DNA of 64,000 nt, from contig JAEWQJ010000026.1 of the NCBI GenBank assembly GCA_023399215.1, forward strand, positions 1 through 64,000, given 5' to 3'. This DNA comes from Methanobacteriota archaeon. Its GTDB lineage: Archaea > Halobacteriota > Methanosarcinia > Methanosarcinales > Methanosarcinaceae. This document shows, in pieces, positions 27,981 to 35,666 of the stretch (position 1 is the stretch's first letter; each line of letters starts with the position of its first letter). Below the pieces are notes generated by a model. It had not been told where the DNA came from. It saw only the letters and a list, made by a program, of their open reading frames with translations, and did no database searches. A program made the position numbers and the translations under genes.

Positions 27981-28026
27981 TTAATTACTTAATTACTTAA
28001 TTACTTAATTACTCAATTACTTAATT
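27981..28026. repeat. 8-10 bp tandem repeat (ttaattac type)
   Basis: About five and a half copies of an attacttaatt-like unit after the UbiB-family gene. Confidence 0.85.
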
Positions 28027-28113
28027 TGGTAGCTAACGACTGAAAACTGCTGAAGAAGACTCTTTTTCTATCATACCTGACCTGCATCCACCAGAAGAAA
28101 GGCTGTCGTTAAG

Positions 28114-28854
28114 TTAAGGAAATAACACCAGCTTCAAACCAAATAGAAATATGAAAACTGCCACAAAATTCCTGAATTTTTCCTGGGGTATTTTTTCAAT
28201 TCCGATTTTCCCGATCATTGCTCCAATTAAAGATACGGGTATGAAGATCAAAAAGCCTGATACAAGGACAGGGTCAAGTCTCGTACCTCCCTGGATATAT
28301 GTCACTATCCTTGTAGAGTCGATCATAAAAGCTATAGCACCAGCAGTTGCAACGTAAACAGCTTTTTCCAGGTTGAAAGCGCTCAAGGCTACGGCATTTA
28401 TCTCCCCGCCTATGCCGAATATACCTGCAAAAAATCCTGTAAGGGTTCCACCGGATATTGCTACTGATAACTTCTGGCTCAGTTTGAAAGTTCGGTTGAA
28501 AATGATGAAGATAACATAGGCTATAAGGAACACCCCTAAAGCTCTTGAAAGAATTTCCCTTGAGATTCTTAAGGATAGGGATGATCCCAGAAAACTGGCA
28601 AAGATCCCTGGAAGCCCGAAGGCAAGAAGAAGCTTCAATCTTATTCCTTTCCGAAATAAGAGTATCTTCCAGATGTCATTAAACCAGTGAACTATACCCA
28701 CCAGAAGTAAAGTCTGAGGCAGAGGGAAAATAATCAGCAGGATAGGTACCATGATTGTGGATATTCCAAATCCGGCCATAGTCCCTATCAGGCTTGCCAG
28801 CAGTGTAATCAGAGCTATATAGATAACTTCTTCATAGACAACCATGCTACACAA
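28114..28854 (-). CDS. TauE/SafE-family membrane exporter
   Basis: 246 residues with about seven or eight hydrophobic segments. The two half-repeats begin with ASLIGTMAGFGISTIMVPIL and GTLTGFFAGIFGIGGEINAV, the glycine-rich blocks of the TauE/SafE family, which exports sulfite, sulfoacetate or related anions. Substrate is unknown. It stands alone, with a 10-bp repeat array directly in front of its start. Confidence 0.88.
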   Translation of the reverse strand: MCSMVVYEEVIYIALITLLASLIGTMAGFGISTIMVPILLIIFPLPQTLLLVGIVHWFNDIWKILLFRKGIRLKLLLAFGLPGIFASFLGSSLSLRISREILSRALGVFLIAYVIFIIFNRTFKLSQKLSVAISGGTLTGFFAGIFGIGGEINAVALSAFNLEKAVYVATAGAIAFMIDSTRIVTYIQGGTRLDPVLVSGFLIFIPVSLIGAMIGKIGIEKIPQEKFRNFVAVFIFLFGLKLVLFP

Positions 28855-28860
28855 CCATAT

Positions 28861-28940
28861 TCAATCGAATTCAATCAGATTCAATCGAATTCAATCAGAT
28901 TCAATCAGATTCAATTAGACTTAATTAGACTTAATTAAAC
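28861..28940. repeat. 10-bp tandem repeat, eight copies, at the promoter side of the TauE gene
   Basis: Units of tcaatcgaat / tcaatcagat, drifting to ttaattagac in the last three. It starts six bases upstream of the ATG of the minus-strand exporter, so it is in its promoter or leader. Confidence 0.9.
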
Positions 28941-29451
28941 TCAATTTTCTCTTGCATTCGACATCTTGAGGCCTAATTGGTCTTGCTTTGGTCTGGGTAC
29001 TTCTGGAAGTGCTGTATCCAAAAAACAGGTCACTCTCCAGGGCAAGGGTGACAAGCTATCGTAAAGTATCAGATGATAATTATAAATAAATTAACATATC
29101 TTTAATTATTGGGGTATTATGGCGGTGGTTGATTTTTTTGTCTGCAAGGTGAGACATTAACCGTGTTGTGGTTAAAAGCTGAGGTTTAGAGTTTCAAAAT
29201 GAAGAGAAACTTGGTCGAGAGTTTACATAAGAATACACCAAGAATTGAACAAGCTCATTCAATTGTTCAGAGCACCCCGTTTTAATGTAATTGCCGGAGT
29301 TTGATTGTATTTTTTCGTCCAAAAATATGGTTAAATCAGAGTTACTTACTAAAATTTGATAAAAATATTTGATATTCAAATGAAAAGTCCGGTTAGCTGC
29401 TGATTTAACTATTAGAACTTAATCCGATACAGAATTTAATTCGAGGCGATC
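28941..29451. other. Intergenic, no gene seen
   Basis: No supported frame. It must hold the promoter for the Met-rich protein at 29452; GAGGCGATC precedes that ATG. Confidence 0.4.
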
Positions 29452-30189
29452 ATGGCAGACAGCAAAAATATCATAATTGGTCTGTTAGTATTGGCAGTAA
29501 TAGTCCTTCTTTTTTTTCTAGCTTTCAGGCCAATGACATACAATTCAACCTATAGCCAGGGAGATTATCAGCCAGGGCAGATGGGGCCAGGAATGATGAA
29601 CAATCCAGGCTATAATTATAGCTATGGACCGGGAATGATGAATAATCCAGGCTATAACTATGGCTATGGACCGGGAATGATGGGCAATATGATGGCAATA
29701 TATTATCCGGAGTCAAAACCTGTAACCCAGGATGAGGCTTTGAAAAGCCTGGAGAACTTCGCCAGCCAGTATGGCTCGAATACTCAGGTCGAGGACTTCA
29801 TGATATTTAGCGGCAATTATTATGCTGTCTTAAAGGACACAAAAAACAATCAGAGTATAGCTGAAGTGCTGGTAGATCGTTATTCAGGGTCAGCCTATCC
29901 TGAACCAGGGCCAAACATGATGTGGAACACACGCTTTGGAGCTGGCAGAACAACGACCGGAGCGCCTGAGTATGATATAAATGAGGCTAAAAAGCTGGCA
30001 GGGAATTTCTTAACAGGCTATCTGCCAGGAGCGCAGGTCCTGGAATCTAACGAAATGCCCGGTTATTACACTTTTGATTTTGGAAGACAAGATATTGAAG
30101 GGATGTTGAGCGTAAATGCCTACAATGGTCAGATCTGGGTGCATACCTGGCACGGGCCTTATCTGGGCGAGGCAAACATAACAGGCTAA
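29452..30189 (+). CDS. Met-rich, membrane-anchored PepSY-like protein (probable copper-related)
   Basis: 245 residues. One hydrophobic segment (6-25) anchors the N-terminus. Residues about 41-85 hold two and a half copies of a repeat of the form GPGMMNNPGYNY, with Met pairs suited to binding Cu(I). Two PepSY-like repeats follow (PVTQDEALKSLENFASQYG, about 91-150, and YDINEAKKLAGNFLTGYLPG, about 175-240), each ending in an Ala-Glu-Val or Ser-Val-Asn strand. The protein probably sits outside the membrane. Function is inferred from the Met repeat and the copper genes that follow. Confidence 0.75.
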   Translation: MADSKNIIIGLLVLAVIVLLFFLAFRPMTYNSTYSQGDYQPGQMGPGMMNNPGYNYSYGPGMMNNPGYNYGYGPGMMGNMMAIYYPESKPVTQDEALKSLENFASQYGSNTQVEDFMIFSGNYYAVLKDTKNNQSIAEVLVDRYSGSAYPEPGPNMMWNTRFGAGRTTTGAPEYDINEAKKLAGNFLTGYLPGAQVLESNEMPGYYTFDFGRQDIEGMLSVNAYNGQIWVHTWHGPYLGEANITG

Positions 30190-30299
30190 ATTCCATCTAT
30201 AGTCTAGTTGAGAGATTCAAGTGTAAGTCTTTGCGCCCAATAGTGCAGATAGAAACAATAAAACGAGAGATTGACGGTTATATGGGGAGTGTGGTGGCA

Positions 30300-30539
30300 A
30301 TGGATGGATTTATGGATCATTACGGTTACGGCACGATGGGATATGGAGGTATGTTTTTCGGGCTCCTTTTCTGGATTTTCATAATTGTACTAGCTTATTT
30401 TCTAATTAGATGGTTTGTTGAGCAAAATAAAACTAAAGGAGGTGAAGAAAAGTCTGCGCTGGATATTGCAAAGGAGAGATATGCGAAAGGTGAAATTACT
30501 GAAGAAGAATTTGAAGAAATGAAAAAACATTTGATGTGA
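30300..30539 (+). CDS. Small membrane protein with SHOCT domain
   Basis: 79 residues from ATG at 30300, which has GGGGAG ten bases upstream; the longer frame begins with TTG at 30231 and has no such site. Met/Gly/Tyr-rich N-terminus (MDGFMDHYGYGTMGYGG), one transmembrane segment, then a SHOCT domain (LDIAKERYAKGEITEEEFEE), an oligomerisation helix pair. Such proteins are common beside copper genes. It follows the Met-rich protein by 110 bp and is likely co-expressed. Confidence 0.75.
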   Translation: MDGFMDHYGYGTMGYGGMFFGLLFWIFIIVLAYFLIRWFVEQNKTKGGEEKSALDIAKERYAKGEITEEEFEEMKKHLM

Positions 30540-30642
30540 AAGCCTTCAACCTGCTGAGCAGGAACATCTTCCAACTTGTTTCCATTTTTGTCAAAGATGC
30601 CCATAGGGACTAAATATCAAACAAAGAATGTGGTGAATCTCA

Positions 30643-30670
30643 AACCTTTTTAAAAAAGGCTTGAGCAAAA
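30643..30670. repeat. Dispersed hairpin motif, copy 1
   Basis: aacctttttaaaaaaggctt followed by gagcaaaa. The CCTTTTT/AAAAAGG arms form a hairpin. Related sequence is found at 51448-51475 and 63837-63865. Confidence 0.5.
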
Positions 30671-30908
30671 ACATCTATCAATATCCTGGTCGTAATTCTT
30701 CTTAAGATGGATTGATGAAACCTTTCCGGTGGAAATATCTAATGTAGCGATTAATGTAGCGATAAACTCAGTCTCATTAACCTGAATTTGCGCAAAGAAT
30801 TTGTGGCAAATAGAACATATTATTATTCAATCCTACAATATTCCAGGAAATTATTATATTAATTTAATATGTTGGATTATCAGGTAAAGCTAGACGGAGA
30901 TTGAAACC

Positions 30909-31115
30909 ATGACCCAAGAAACCATAAAAGTTGAAGGCATGACCTGTATGCACTGCCAGTTGAGGGTTAAAAAGGCTGTTGAAGCTGTAGAAGGTGTACA
31001 GAGGGCGGATGTAAACCTGCAGACCAAACAGGTAACTGTTGATTTTGAAGAAGGAAAGGCAAATCTCGACAAGGTCAAGGCTGCAATTCGTGAAACCGGG
31101 TATGAACCTGTTTAA
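30909..31115 (+). CDS. copZ: CopZ-like HMA copper chaperone (copy 1)
   Basis: 68 residues, one HMA domain. KVEGMTCMHCQLRVKKAVEA places the Cu(I)-binding C13 and C16 in a MTCxxC motif, with the typical beta-alpha-beta pattern after it. A cytoplasmic metallochaperone that would hand copper to a CopA-type ATPase. GGAGATT lies about ten bases before the ATG. A nearly identical gene is at 35048-35254. Copy 1 is followed by an HMA-like gene and a copA stub, copy 2 by an HMA-like relic and full copA. Confidence 0.93.
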   Translation: MTQETIKVEGMTCMHCQLRVKKAVEAVEGVQRADVNLQTKQVTVDFEEGKANLDKVKAAIRETGYEPV

Positions 31116-31130
31116 TGTAGTCTCACACAA

Positions 31131-31235
31131 ATAATATCTGGTACTGGTTTCAAAGAATATATATAAAAGGTACAAATGCAAATACTATCTAGTACTGATT
31201 TCAAAGAATATATCGTAAAAGTCGTAAAAGGTACA
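31131..31235. repeat. About 50-bp imperfect tandem duplication in the copZ - HMA gap
   Basis: atctggtactggtttcaaag at 31134-31153 recurs as atctagtactgatttcaaag at 31186-31205, each followed by aatatat and an aaaaggtacaaat. The matching gap in block 2 has only one diverged copy. Confidence 0.75.
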
Positions 31236-31275
31236 AATTTTACATGTGGGTGAAGCGTCTGTTTGAAAAATACAG

Positions 31276-31524
31276 TTGTGCTGCGGGGGTGAACACATCG
31301 GGGAGACAACATTCATAGTAGATGATCTGGTATGCAGGTACTGCAAGGATATGGTCACAAAACTCATTACTTCTATCAACGGGGTTTCCAGAGTAAATAT
31401 CAATATTCCTGAAAGAACCGTAAATGTAACTTATGATAGCCGGATAACTGATTCATACGTTATACAGATGACTTTATTTAAAGCTGGCTATAAAATCGTA
31501 GAAGAGCCCGGAAGAATCTTTTAA
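31276..31524 (+). CDS. HMA-like small protein with CRYC motif
   Basis: 82 residues from a TTG; alternatively 75 from codon 31297. An HMA-type fold is predicted from FIVDDLVCRYCKDMVTKL (CxxC at about residues 19-22, in the place of MTCxxC) and the following INGVSRVNINIPERTVNVTY strand pattern. The equivalent relic at 35405 begins with ATG after GGGGGT. Here that codon is ATC with GGGGGTG in front, so the start is uncertain and may be non-standard. It probably binds a soft metal. Lies in the duplicated copper block. Confidence 0.65.
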   Translation: MCCGGEHIGETTFIVDDLVCRYCKDMVTKLITSINGVSRVNINIPERTVNVTYDSRITDSYVIQMTLFKAGYKIVEEPGRIF

Positions 31525-31588
31525 GCACAGGGCAATCCTTGAAAATCTGGATAGTGGCAGATCCAATATCTGGATAGTGATCGATCCG

Positions 31589-31642
31589 ATGGAAGGTACT
31601 ATTAGAGTTTACAGCATGACCTGTGGTCATCAAAATAAATGA
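31589..31642 (+). pseudogene. Truncated copA start (17 codons)
   Basis: Encodes MEGTIRVYSMTCGHQNK then a stop. It matches the first 14 residues of CopA at 35667 (MEVTIKVYDMTCGH), where the next residues are CQKRVADA. The copy has lost the second cysteine of the metal site and all that follows. A strong stem-loop starts right after the stop. Confidence 0.85.
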
Positions 31643-31680
31643 ATAGCTAATGCTATTCAGAGCAGAATAGCATTAGCTAT
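31643..31680 (+). terminator. Perfect 16-bp stem-loop with T-rich tail
   Basis: ATAGCTAATGCTATTC and GAATAGCATTAGCTAT, loop AGAGCA, followed by TTTTCTCTTT. Ends the first copper block, exactly where copA sequence breaks off. Confidence 0.8.
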
Positions 31681-31841
31681 TTTTCTCTTTATGAAATGAA
31701 AACTGCTTAAGTTCTAACTGGACTTTTAAAGGTATTTTCAAACAAATTGAATTTTGAAGGGATTTTAAACTTAAAAAGTACAGTTCTGAAAGATGTCATC
31801 CATATGATCAAGCAGTTACGTTTTCTCTTTCATACACACAG

Positions 31842-32225
31842 TCATTTTGAGGGAAAAACTGTGCTTTTGCAGGTGGAATCACGGATTTCCTTATGTAGAT
31901 TATCCCGTTTTTCTGCCCATTGTATTAAAGGAATTATTACTTCACAAAGCTCTTTTCCATCGTCTGTCAAAAAGTATTCAACCCTCGGAGGTATCTCGGG
32001 AAATGCTTCTCGTTGGATCAGGCCTTCTTTTTGGAGTTCTTTTAACAGGTCGGTAAGTGACTTTGGGCTGATACCCTCAAGAGTATTCATGAGATCATTG
32101 AATCGTAATCTACTGTGATGCCCAAGAGCACTGATAACCTGGATGGCCCATTTTTTAGATATTATGGTGATAATCCCCTCGATGGGGCACAAACAAATCC
32201 CATTACTATTCTTTTTCATAGTCAC
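31842..32225 (-). CDS. HxlR-family winged-helix regulator
   Basis: 127 residues. CPIEGIITIISKKWAIQVIS (13-32) is the HxlR signature with the conserved Cys. LRFNDLMNTLEGISPKSLTD is the recognition helix region and PPRVEYFLTDDGKEL the wing. HxlR proteins respond to redox or electrophiles, often through the N-terminal Cys; here there are two (C11, C13). The gene is divergent from cooC-like 32343, with 117 bp between them holding palindromes. It likely controls that operon and itself. Confidence 0.9.
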   Translation of the reverse strand: MTMKKNSNGICLCPIEGIITIISKKWAIQVISALGHHSRLRFNDLMNTLEGISPKSLTDLLKELQKEGLIQREAFPEIPPRVEYFLTDDGKELCEVIIPLIQWAEKRDNLHKEIRDSTCKSTVFPSK

Positions 32226-32242
32226 TTTATCACTATTAACTT

Positions 32243-32263
32243 TATAGTTTAAATACTATAGTA
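32243..32263. promoter_or_regulatory. Candidate HxlR operator
   Basis: TATAGT-6-ACTATA (32243-32260) overlaps the perfect palindrome TACTATAGTA (32254-32263) in the middle of the divergent hxlR/cooC-like gap. Confidence 0.45.
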
Positions 32264-32342
32264 AAGTATTCTAGTTATTAATATTTTATGTTACAATCTA
32301 ATGTATTTTTAATATTAAATATTCTAACACAGAGGTAAAAGG

Positions 32343-33107
32343 ATGAAAGTTCTTATATGTGGAAAAGGTGGAAGCGGTAAGAGTACCATTACTGCTCTGC
32401 TTGCAAAATCTATGGCTAAAAGAGGTTACAATGTACTCATTGTTGACAGTGATGAGTCAAATTTCGGGCTTCATAAACAGTTAGGCCTTGAAATGCCCGA
32501 AGATTTCATGAATTATCTCGGAGGGAAAAAAACTCTTGGGGAAAAATTAATGCAGGCGTATCAGAATGGAGACACTGCCTGTATTTTTGAAAACAAATGG
32601 CAAATTTCTGAGATTCCTGAAGATTATACTGTAGAAAAAGATAACATTAAAATGATAACCATAGGCAAGATCCATAATTTCGGGGAAGGATGTGCCTGTC
32701 CGATGGGTGCTCTTGCAAAGAATTTTCTGATAAACACAGAAACTACTCCTGAAGATGTTGTATTTGTGGATACTGAAGCTGGTATTGAACATTTCGGAAG
32801 AGGAGTTGAAGAAGGTTGTGACCTTGTGTTAATGGTGCTTGATCCATCTTATGAATCCATAAGGCTTTCTCAAAAAATAAATGAACTTGCCGAGAAAGCC
32901 GGGAAGCCTCTATATTTTATTCTTAATCGTGCAGACAAAATAGGGACTCAGTTAATGATGGAAACCGTGGATAAAAATCGGATTCTAACTTCAGTCCCTT
33001 CAAACTCGGAGGTATTTCTAGCAGGATTCGAAGGAGAAGAGCTAAAAGTGGAACTTCCAGAAATCGAGTCAGTTGCTGATTTTCTAATCTCAGGAACCCA
33101 TTCTTGA
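32343..33107 (+). CDS. cooC: CooC-type nickel-insertion ATPase (MinD/ParA family)
   Basis: 254 residues. The deviant Walker A is GKGGSGKST (K8 and K13), followed by VLIVDSDESNFGL (switch I) and VFVDTEAGIEHFGRG (Walker B and switch II). CxC at C117 and C119 (CACPMG) is the dimer-interface metal site of CooC1, which loads nickel into CO dehydrogenase. It starts an operon with a flavoredoxin-like and a cupin gene. It may serve an ACS/CODH or CooS elsewhere, as the CooS-like protein in this window seems not to be a nickel enzyme. AGAGGTAAAAGG precedes ATG. Confidence 0.9.
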   Translation: MKVLICGKGGSGKSTITALLAKSMAKRGYNVLIVDSDESNFGLHKQLGLEMPEDFMNYLGGKKTLGEKLMQAYQNGDTACIFENKWQISEIPEDYTVEKDNIKMITIGKIHNFGEGCACPMGALAKNFLINTETTPEDVVFVDTEAGIEHFGRGVEEGCDLVLMVLDPSYESIRLSQKINELAEKAGKPLYFILNRADKIGTQLMMETVDKNRILTSVPSNSEVFLAGFEGEELKVELPEIESVADFLISGTHS

Positions 33108-33268
33108 GGTCGGAATAAGAGAATTGTACGGGACTTACACGGTTGAACTGAGAAATCAATAGCATCAAACCTTCAATTGTCTAAACCACTAAACAAGTCA
33201 CACCTCCTAAAGTGCTTGATTTTGCAATTCAAGTGTGTAAGTCCTATTGTAAATAGAGTAGTGGTAAT

Positions 33269-33913
33269 ATGATATTAGAAAATTTCAAAAGAGAATCAAT
33301 AGTACCCTTGCCAGTGGCATTCATATCAACGATCAGTGAAAATGGAATTAGAAATATAGCCCCATATTCTTGCTTTATGCCTGTTTTACGCCCATTTGAT
33401 TTAGTTTGTGTAGCTTCAGCAAAAAGGAGAGACACATTAGATAATTTAAAAAGCACAGGGGAATTCGTTATTAACATGCCTGGTACTGATATGGCAGATA
33501 AAGTGATACCAACGGCTTCACACGTCCCTCCCGCTGTTGATGAATTTGAATTAGCTGGTCTAAAGGAGAAACCTTCAAAAAAGATCAAGGCTCCAGGAAT
33601 TGAAGGATGCTATGCATGGATGGAATGTGAACTGGACCACATAATTGATGAAGTTTACAATGGCTTTCCTTACGCATTGATTATTGGTAAAGTAGTGTAT
33701 CTTGAGATGGAAGATAGTGTCTACAACAAAGAAAGTGGTTCCTGGGACGTCGAAAAAGCTAAACCATTAATGATGACAGGGTCAGACGAGGGTATGCATT
33801 TCTGTACTGTCAACGATATCGGTAAATTTGAGCCTTATGGAGCTATGTTCAAGAACGGTAAAGATCCTCTCGAAAGGATATATAAAAAAGAAGAGGGTCA
33901 AGAATGCAAGTAA
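33269..33913 (+). CDS. Flavin reductase-like/flavoredoxin family protein
   Basis: 214 residues. A split-barrel FMN-binding protein: VPLPVAFISTISENGIRNIA then PYSCFMPVLRPFDLVCVAS at 11-50, DTLDNLKSTGEFVINMP, and the C-terminal GMHFCTVNDIGKFEPYGAMF. Members carry electrons through bound FMN in the cytoplasm. It lies 161 bp after cooC and overlaps the next gene by 10 bases, so it is translationally coupled to it. The C-terminal Cys in EGQECK is unusual. The partner is not known. Confidence 0.88.
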   Translation: MILENFKRESIVPLPVAFISTISENGIRNIAPYSCFMPVLRPFDLVCVASAKRRDTLDNLKSTGEFVINMPGTDMADKVIPTASHVPPAVDEFELAGLKEKPSKKIKAPGIEGCYAWMECELDHIIDEVYNGFPYALIIGKVVYLEMEDSVYNKESGSWDVEKAKPLMMTGSDEGMHFCTVNDIGKFEPYGAMFKNGKDPLERIYKKEEGQECK

Positions 33914-34449
33914 TGAGTATGGAAGATTTTAATGAACTCGAAAAGCCACGAGTTCAAAAAATTCCAGGATTTTACGGTGAAAAACTTATTGAAGGAGTTT
34001 TTATAAGGGATATGAAATTGTTCAGTGATGAAAGAGGGTTATTAACCGAGGTTATACGTTTAGACGATGAAGATCTGAAAGCACAAAATATCAAGCAGAT
34101 AATTGCATCATATTCATATCCTGGAATGATCAAAGGTTGGCATCTCCATTCAAAACAAGAGGATCATCTGTTTTGTGCTACTGGAATGGTAAAAGTTGCA
34201 TTATACGATTATAGGGCAGATTCTCCCACTTACAAAGTTATTAATGAAATTTTTATGGGAGATAAATATCCCCGTACTATTTACATCCCCCCGGGAATAT
34301 TCCATGGTACAAAAAACATAGGAAATGATATATCTGTGGTTATAGGAATGCCTTCCATATTTTACAATCCCGAAGACGTGGATGAAAGACGAGTAAATCC
34401 TATTGACAATGATATCATTCCCTATGACTGGAACTGCAGAATGGAGTGA
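33904..34449 (+). CDS. RmlC-like cupin (sugar 3,5-epimerase family)
   Basis: 181 residues. GVFIRDMKLFSDERGLLTEV, then GMIKGWHLHSKQEDHLFCA and YIPPGIFHGTKNIG, match the dTDP-4-dehydrorhamnose 3,5-epimerase fold. WHLHSKQ replaces the usual RGLHYQ, so the substrate may differ. It overlaps the flavoredoxin gene by 10 bp, which is odd for a nucleotide-sugar enzyme and suggests another role in this operon. No other dTDP-sugar genes are in the window. Confidence 0.85.
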   Translation: MQVMSMEDFNELEKPRVQKIPGFYGEKLIEGVFIRDMKLFSDERGLLTEVIRLDDEDLKAQNIKQIIASYSYPGMIKGWHLHSKQEDHLFCATGMVKVALYDYRADSPTYKVINEIFMGDKYPRTIYIPPGIFHGTKNIGNDISVVIGMPSIFYNPEDVDERRVNPIDNDIIPYDWNCRME

Positions 34450-35047
34450 AATAGAAAACTCAGGAACCAGCCTGTGTTGATCTGAATTTTTGACTTTGTA
34501 AGTGTTCCTCTATACTAATTATTCATCAACTTGAGCTAAATAGCATGATGTATTTTTGTTTGTTTTCGACTCCCGGAAATTGGTTCGAGTAGGCTTTCTA
34601 TAAAGCCAAAAATTTTTGCCTATTAAACAACCAGAATTTATGTACCTAAGGTGTAAAATCAAGCACAGATAATGTTGTAATCTAAGTTCGTGTTTTTAAC
34701 TGCTGAGAGTCTAATGAGAATCTAATGAGAGTCTACTATTATTGTAATCTCAATTATTGTTTTCTCAGTCAGTACTGCACAGTTCAACTGAAAAAACAGC
34801 GTTCTCAGGTACATTGATCTATTAATAAATAAAATAGCTAATAGATAAAATAGCCAATTATGTGATTAAATTTAAGCACACTGACCAAAGGATCAATATT
34901 GAAACCATAATGATACAGCTTGAGTATTAAATGATTTGTATAATCTTTGCATAATTATACATATGAATTTAATACTTGGAAGCTCTAAGTTTAATAGCTT
35001 GATTTTATATTAAGAACATTTTAAATATATAAATGGGGATTGAAACC
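34450..35047. other. Long leader/intergenic upstream of second copper block
   Basis: No gene. A TATA-like ttttaaatatataa lies at about 35019-35032, very near the copZ ATG at 35048. The tail gattgaaaccatga is the same as before copy 1 copZ. Confidence 0.45.
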
Positions 35048-35254
35048 ATGACTCAAGAAACCATAAAAGTTGAAGGCATGTCCTGTATGCACTGTCAAAT
35101 GAGAGTTAAAAAAGCAGTCGAAGCTGTAGAAGGTGTACAGAAGGCGGACGTAAACCTTCAGACCAAACAGGTAACTGTTGATTTTGAAGAAGGGAAGGAA
35201 AACCTCGAAAAGGTCAAAGATGCGATCAGGGAAGCCGGATATGAACCTATCTAA
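35048..35254 (+). CDS. copZ: CopZ-like HMA copper chaperone (copy 2)
   Basis: 68 residues, nearly identical to copy 1 (differences are conservative, such as S for T in GMSCMHC and EPI at the end). C13 and C16 bind Cu(I). I use the ATG at 35048, matching copy 1; an ATG at 35033 would add five residues. It precedes an HMA-like relic and then copA, so this is the complete chaperone - ATPase pair. Confidence 0.93.
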   Translation: MTQETIKVEGMSCMHCQMRVKKAVEAVEGVQKADVNLQTKQVTVDFEEGKENLEKVKDAIREAGYEPI

Positions 35255-35404
35255 TGTAATATTCTTGCGTAAGTAATATCTCAGGAATATCTCTTACAGG
35301 TCTCAAAGGTTATTATACCAAAAAGTTATACTAAAAAGTACAAGCTTTTACATATGGGCGAAACACCTGTTTGAAAAACGTAATTGTGCTTTGGGGGTAA
35401 ACGT

Positions 35405-35624
35405 ATGGGAAAGACTGCGTTTATAACAGACTAAACCTTCTGCAGTTACAGGATAAGATCGCAAGGCAGGATGCCTCTATGGGGTTTCCAGAGTAAATGC
35501 CAATATTCCTGAAAGAACTATAAGTGTAGCCTATGACAGCCGGATAACTGATGCGTATTTCATACAGGTTATTTTGCTTAAAACTGAATATAAAACTGTA
35601 AAAAAGCTCGGAAAAATCTTTTAA
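35405..35624 (+). pseudogene. Relic of the HMA-like gene (second block)
   Basis: Starts ATGGGAAAGACT after GGGGGT and aligns with 31297-31524, but a TAA follows nine codons in and there is a deletion and frame change in the CxxC region. The tail (GVSRVNANIPERTISVAYDS then ITDAYFIQ) is still recognisable in another frame. The ortholog in block 1 is open. Confidence 0.85.
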
Positions 35625-35666
35625 ACGCCGGGCAGTCCTGAAAAATCTGGATAGGCGGCAGATCCG

